Below the pieces are notes generated by a model. It saw nothing but the letters and a program-made list of their open reading frames with translations, did not search any database and was not told where the DNA came from. A program made the translations under genes and the position numbers. From an uncultured Lachnospiraceae bacterium (GTDB lineage: Bacteria; Bacillota; Clostridia; Lachnospirales; Lachnospiraceae), in contig CACZOG010000012.1 in assembly GCA_902782715.1 (NCBI GenBank), positions 1 through 10,332 on the forward strand: DNA of 10,332 nucleotides, in the 5' to 3' direction. Below are positions 6,459 to 10,332 of the stretch, piece by piece (position 1 is the stretch's first letter; the number at the start of each line of letters is the position of its first letter).

Positions 6459-8801
6459 ATGTCATTACAGGCTGAAATGATCCAGAAACAGCTTCTTGAA
6501 GCAAACATGGAAGAAGGTCTGGATTATATTTCCAATAAAATTTTCAACAAATCTTTTAAAGATTGTACCGATAAAGAAACATACTATGTGCTTCTTCTTT
6601 TTACCAAGGATTTAACCAATGTTACGGATCGGATCAACGGCGAAAAGAAGATATATTATATTTCCGCGGAGTTTCTGATCGGAAGACTTCTTACAAACAA
6701 TCTGATTAACCTCGGTGTTTATGATAAGGTTTGCGAAGTCTTAAAAAAGAACGGTAAGGACATTTCGCTTGTTGAAGAGATCGAACCCGAACCTTCTTTG
6801 GGAAACGGCGGACTCGGCAGACTTGCGGCATGTTTCATGGATTCCATCGCAACTCTCGGATTACCCGGTGCAGGCATCGGACTTAATTATCATTACGGTC
6901 TTTTCAAGCAGGAGTTCAGAGACAAAATTCAGTGCGCAGAAAAGAACGAGTGGATCGAAGATTTAGGGTGGCTCAGAAAAACTGACACATCTTTTACGGT
7001 CGATTTCGGTGACTTAAGCGTTAAGTCAAGACTTTACGATATCGATGTTATCGGATATGAGAACGGAGTAAACAAACTTCATCTTTTTGATCTCGAAAGC
7101 ATCGATGAAGGCCTTGTTAAGAAGGGCATAACATTTGACAAAGAAGAGATTGAGAAGAATCTTACATTGTTCCTTTATCCGGACGATTCGGATGAGGCAG
7201 GAAATCTTCTTCGTATTTACCAGCAGTATTTCATGGTTTCGAATGCCGCTCAGTTTATCCTTCATGAGTTAAGAGAGAGAAAATATGACCTTCGTCATAT
7301 GTATGATTTCTGCGTGATCCAGATCAACGATACGCATCCTACTCTGATCATTCCCGAACTCATAAGGATCATGACGAGCGAGAAGGCTATCGGAATCGAC
7401 GAAGCTATTGAGATCGTTTCTAAAACATGTGCGTATACCAATCACACTATCCTTGCTGAGGCACTCGAAAAATGGCCTCTTAAATATCTTGAAAAAGTCG
7501 TACCCGATCTTGTTCCCATCATCAAGGAACTCGATAAGAGAGTACGTGCGAAATACAAAGATCCCAAAGTGCAGATCATCGATGCAGACAAGAGAGTACA
7601 CATGGCACACATCTGTATTCACTACGGCTTCTCCATAAACGGTGTTGCTGCGATCCATACGGATATTTTAAAGAATACGGAGCTTAATGCTTTTTATAAG
7701 ATCTATCCCGATAAGTTTAACAACAAGACGAACGGAATCACATTCAGAAGATGGCTTCTTTCGGCTAACCGCGAACTCACCGCATACTTAGATGAACTGA
7801 TTGGTACGGGTTATAAAAAAGATGCAAACGAGCTTGAAAAACTTCTTGATTATAAGGATGACGAAACAACTTTAATGATGCTTGACAACATCAAGAAGAC
7901 AAAGAAGATCGAATTTGCTCAGTACGTAAAAGAAAAAGAAGGCATTGATATCAATCCCGATTCCATCTTCGATATTCAGGCAAAGAGACTTCACGAATAC
8001 AAGAGACAGCAGATGAATGCACTTTATATCATCCATAAGTATCTTGAGATAAAGCACGGCAAGAAGCCTTCAAGACCGATCACATTTATCTTCGGTGCAA
8101 AGGCAGCTCCCGCATATGTTATCGCACAGGATATCATTCATCTTATCCTTGTTCTTCAGGAGATCATCAATAACGATCCCGATGTAAAAGATTACATCAA
8201 GGTTGTTATGGTTGAAAACTACAACGTAAGTTACGCGGAGAAAATGATCCCCGCATGTGATATATCCGAACAGATCTCTCTGGCTAGTAAGGAAGCTTCC
8301 GGAACAGGCAACATGAAGTTCATGTTAAACGGAGCTGTTACACTCGGAACGTCCGACGGAGCCAATGTTGAGATCGGAGAACTTGTCGGAGACGAGAACA
8401 TTTACAAATTCGGCGTATCAAGTGATGAAGTTATCGAGCATTATGCGAAAGCCGATTATGTTTCCAAAGATCTGTACGATAAATCGGACATCATAAAAGA
8501 AGCCGTTGACTTTATCGTATCCAAGGAAGCACTTAAAGTCGGACATAAAGAGAACCTTGAAAGACTTTACAAGGAACTCCTTAACAAAGACTGGTTCATG
8601 ACTCTTATCGATTTGGAAGAGTACATCGAAGTTAAGGATAAGATGCTCGCTGATTACGAGGATCGCGACAAGTGGAGAAGGATGATGCTTGTTAATATCG
8701 CAAAGGCAGGTTTCTTCTCATCAGACAGAACCATCGAAGAATACAATCGCGATATTTGGAAACTTTATCCCAAGAAAGATATTAAGGTATCAATAGTATA
8801 A
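6459..8801 (+). CDS. glgP: Glycogen/maltodextrin phosphorylase (GT35)
   Basis: This cytosolic enzyme removes glucose from the non-reducing end of alpha-1,4-glucans using phosphate, releasing glucose-1-phosphate with pyridoxal phosphate as cofactor. From the ATG at 6459 the protein is 780 residues, in the normal range for bacterial phosphorylases. Family motifs are intact: GNGGLGRLAACF (115-126), NDTHPTL (290-296), NHTILAEALEKWP with H329 (equivalent to the active-site histidine of rabbit muscle phosphorylase), RLHEYKRQ with R510 and K515, and EASGTGNMKFMLNGA with K620, the cofactor lysine. The R-to-K spacing equals that in the rabbit enzyme. The GAGIGLNYHYGLFKQEF region is of the Firmicutes type. 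I see none of the extra N-terminal regulatory sequence of animal enzymes. malQ follows after two bases, so the two are surely co-transcribed. Glycogen versus imported maltodextrin as main substrate cannot be decided; the symbol malP would be equally defensible. Confidence 0.96.
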   Translation: MSLQAEMIQKQLLEANMEEGLDYISNKIFNKSFKDCTDKETYYVLLLFTKDLTNVTDRINGEKKIYYISAEFLIGRLLTNNLINLGVYDKVCEVLKKNGKDISLVEEIEPEPSLGNGGLGRLAACFMDSIATLGLPGAGIGLNYHYGLFKQEFRDKIQCAEKNEWIEDLGWLRKTDTSFTVDFGDLSVKSRLYDIDVIGYENGVNKLHLFDLESIDEGLVKKGITFDKEEIEKNLTLFLYPDDSDEAGNLLRIYQQYFMVSNAAQFILHELRERKYDLRHMYDFCVIQINDTHPTLIIPELIRIMTSEKAIGIDEAIEIVSKTCAYTNHTILAEALEKWPLKYLEKVVPDLVPIIKELDKRVRAKYKDPKVQIIDADKRVHMAHICIHYGFSINGVAAIHTDILKNTELNAFYKIYPDKFNNKTNGITFRRWLLSANRELTAYLDELIGTGYKKDANELEKLLDYKDDETTLMMLDNIKKTKKIEFAQYVKEKEGIDINPDSIFDIQAKRLHEYKRQQMNALYIIHKYLEIKHGKKPSRPITFIFGAKAAPAYVIAQDIIHLILVLQEIINNDPDVKDYIKVVMVENYNVSYAEKMIPACDISEQISLASKEASGTGNMKFMLNGAVTLGTSDGANVEIGELVGDENIYKFGVSSDEVIEHYAKADYVSKDLYDKSDIIKEAVDFIVSKEALKVGHKENLERLYKELLNKDWFMTLIDLEEYIEVKDKMLADYEDRDKWRRMMLVNIAKAGFFSSDRTIEEYNRDIWKLYPKKDIKVSIV

Positions 8802-8803
8802 CA

Positions 8804-10332
8804 ATGAGAAAAAGCGGAATTCTGGCTGCGGTCTTCAGCCTTCCAAATAAATACGGGATCGGATGCTTCTCAAAAGAGGCTTATGATTTCGTTGACTTTT
8901 TGGCGGATTCCAAGCAGAGATACTGGCAGATATTACCGCTCGGCCCTACAGGCTACGGCGACTCGCCTTATCAGTCATTTTCAACATTTGCAGGCAATCC
9001 TTACTACATAGACCTTCAGGAATTTATTGATAACGAATGGTTATCCGAGAAAGAATGCGATGAGGCCTACGAAGAGCATTACGAAAGAATAATCAAAAAG
9101 AATCTGAATAAGTCCGATATCAAAAAGGCCGAAAAGGAAGGCCGACTTCTTTTCGATAACTTTGAGGAGATCGGAAGAAACTATGTAGATTATGAAGCTC
9201 AGTACCGTGCAAGATTTTCTCTTTTAAAAAGAGCATACAAAAGAAGCGATCTTGCATCGAACAAAGAGTATGCACTGTTCATTCTTAATGAAGCATACTG
9301 GCTTGATGATTATGCTCTGTACATGGCCATCAAGGATTACAACCGCGGTGCAAGTTTCTATGACTGGGAGGATGACATCAGATTAAGAGAAAAGAAAGCG
9401 CTTGATAAAGCAAGAGAAGAACTTTCGTTTGATATCGGTTTTTATAAGTTCCTTCAGTTTTATTTTAAAAAGCAGTGGCTTAAACTCAAAGCTTACGCAA
9501 ACGAAAAGGGCGTTGAGATCATAGGAGATATCCCTATCTATGTAGCGGCCGATTCGGCTGACACATGGGCTAATCCCGAATTATTCATGATGGATATCGA
9601 GTCACGTCCTATCGGTGTGGCAGGCTGCCCACCCGATTATTTCTCCGCAACCGGCCAGCTCTGGGGCAATCCTTTGTATGACTGGGATGCACACAAGAGA
9701 GATAATTACTCATGGTGGATAAAGAGATTAAAGAAATGCTTTGAACTCTACGACGTTGTTCGTATCGATCATTTCAGGGCATTTGATGAATATTACTTCA
9801 TTCCTTTCGGGGATATAACCGCTGAGTTCGGACACTGGGAACCCGGTCCCGGATATGAATTGTTTAAGGCGGTAGACAAAGAACTGGGCAGACCCCGTAT
9901 CATCGCGGAAGATTTAGGCTTCCTTACACCGACGGTTTTAAAGCTTGTTAAAAAGACCGGATATCCCGGAATGAAAGTACTTGAATTTGCATTTGATTCC
10001 GCGGAAGACAACGATTATCTTCCTCATAATTACGACAAGAACTGTGTCGTTTATACGGGAACGCATGACAATGATACCGTAAAAGGTTGGTATAAAACGC
10101 TCAAACGCGTTGACAAAGCCAATCTTAGAGAGTATCTTTGCATAAAGAATGCCAAGAATTTAAACAAAGATATGATTCGACTTGCCGAAAGTTCGACAGC
10201 CGACACCTGCATCGTTCCGATCCAGGATGTTTTCGGACTCGGCTCCGAAGCCAGGATCAACACCCCTTCCACATTGGGATACAACTGGAAGTGGCGTATC
10301 TCCCCGTCTTTGTTAGAGGGCGAGAGCAGAGA
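8804..10332 (+). CDS. malQ: 4-alpha-glucanotransferase (amylomaltase, GH77), C-terminus cut by window end
   Basis: The enzyme transfers alpha-1,4-glucan segments between maltodextrins, turning short chains into longer ones plus free glucose. This feeds GlgP, encoded two bases upstream. The frame is open from the ATG at 8804 to the window edge: 509 complete codons and no stop. GH77 proteins are about 500 residues, and the last visible stretch (NTPSTLGYNWKWRISPSLL) belongs near the C-terminus, so probably only a short tail is missing. The N-terminus MRKSGILAAVFSLPNKYGIG is the standard family start. PPDYFSATGQLWGNPLYDW begins at P276. The three catalytic carboxylates are present: D322 in RIDHFRAF (nucleophile), E369 in IIAEDLG (acid/base) and D422 in TGTHDNDT. 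No N-terminal extension of the E. coli MalQ kind is seen. The start has no good Shine-Dalgarno sequence, suggesting coupling to glgP. Confidence 0.96.
   Translation, partial: MRKSGILAAVFSLPNKYGIGCFSKEAYDFVDFLADSKQRYWQILPLGPTGYGDSPYQSFSTFAGNPYYIDLQEFIDNEWLSEKECDEAYEEHYERIIKKNLNKSDIKKAEKEGRLLFDNFEEIGRNYVDYEAQYRARFSLLKRAYKRSDLASNKEYALFILNEAYWLDDYALYMAIKDYNRGASFYDWEDDIRLREKKALDKAREELSFDIGFYKFLQFYFKKQWLKLKAYANEKGVEIIGDIPIYVAADSADTWANPELFMMDIESRPIGVAGCPPDYFSATGQLWGNPLYDWDAHKRDNYSWWIKRLKKCFELYDVVRIDHFRAFDEYYFIPFGDITAEFGHWEPGPGYELFKAVDKELGRPRIIAEDLGFLTPTVLKLVKKTGYPGMKVLEFAFDSAEDNDYLPHNYDKNCVVYTGTHDNDTVKGWYKTLKRVDKANLREYLCIKNAKNLNKDMIRLAESSTADTCIVPIQDVFGLGSEARINTPSTLGYNWKWRISPSLLEGESR

Noticed and set aside
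7269..7658. Minus-strand open frame of 129 codons opposite glgP
   Set aside because: It is antisense to the highly conserved phosphorylase core, so the open frame is explained by the codon composition of glgP.
1..10332. Mobile elements, CRISPR arrays, tRNA or rRNA genes
   Set aside because: No transposase or integrase frame, no regularly spaced repeats, and coding is essentially continuous apart from one 140-base gap too small and too unstructured for these.
1..10332. Frequent GATC tetranucleotides, suggestive of a methylation signal
   Set aside because: They appear mostly to arise from the favoured ATC isoleucine codon after a G and from GAT-C junctions; without counting against a codon-preserving shuffle there is no case for selection.

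Overview
The window reads as a stretch of chromosome from a low-to-moderate GC Gram-positive bacterium, most likely a clostridial (Lachnospiraceae-type) gut or rumen anaerobe. This is inferred from the Firmicutes-style glycogen phosphorylase, frequent AGA arginine codons, a strong AGGA-type ribosome binding site before glgP, and four surface-polysaccharide membrane proteins whose motifs resemble those of that family. The species cannot be fixed from the sequence.

Left part (1-6318): the tail of an unidentified upstream gene is followed by four tightly packed plus-strand genes, all encoding multi-pass membrane proteins. Gaps are 4, 18, 4 and -20 bases. Three of them (35-1291, 1310-2950, 4786-6318) have the look of GT-C-type membrane glycosyltransferases: many membrane helices, with an acidic/aromatic motif in a large loop after the first helix. 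The other (2955-4805) is an O-antigen ligase/polymerase (WaaL/Wzy-type) protein with an unusually long extracellular loop. Together they look like the late, membrane-side part of a cell-surface glycan locus: lipid-linked sugar transfer outside the membrane, then polymerisation or attachment to the wall. The cytosolic glycosyltransferases, flippase or exporter expected in such a locus are not in the window.

Middle (6319-6458): this 140-base gap is the only sizeable non-coding stretch. It holds a plausible sigma-A promoter, a 7-base inverted repeat lying across that promoter, a weak terminator-like hairpin with a T-run, and a strong ribosome binding site.

Right part (6459-10332): glgP (glycogen/maltodextrin phosphorylase) and malQ (4-alpha-glucanotransferase) lie 2 bases apart and form an alpha-glucan utilisation pair. 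MalQ rearranges short maltodextrins into chains that GlgP can phosphorolyse to glucose-1-phosphate. malQ runs off the right end, probably missing only a short C-terminal piece.

I see no mobile element, tRNA, rRNA or CRISPR array. The alpha-glucan genes are conventional. The less familiar part is the four-gene membrane module and the regulatory gap after it.
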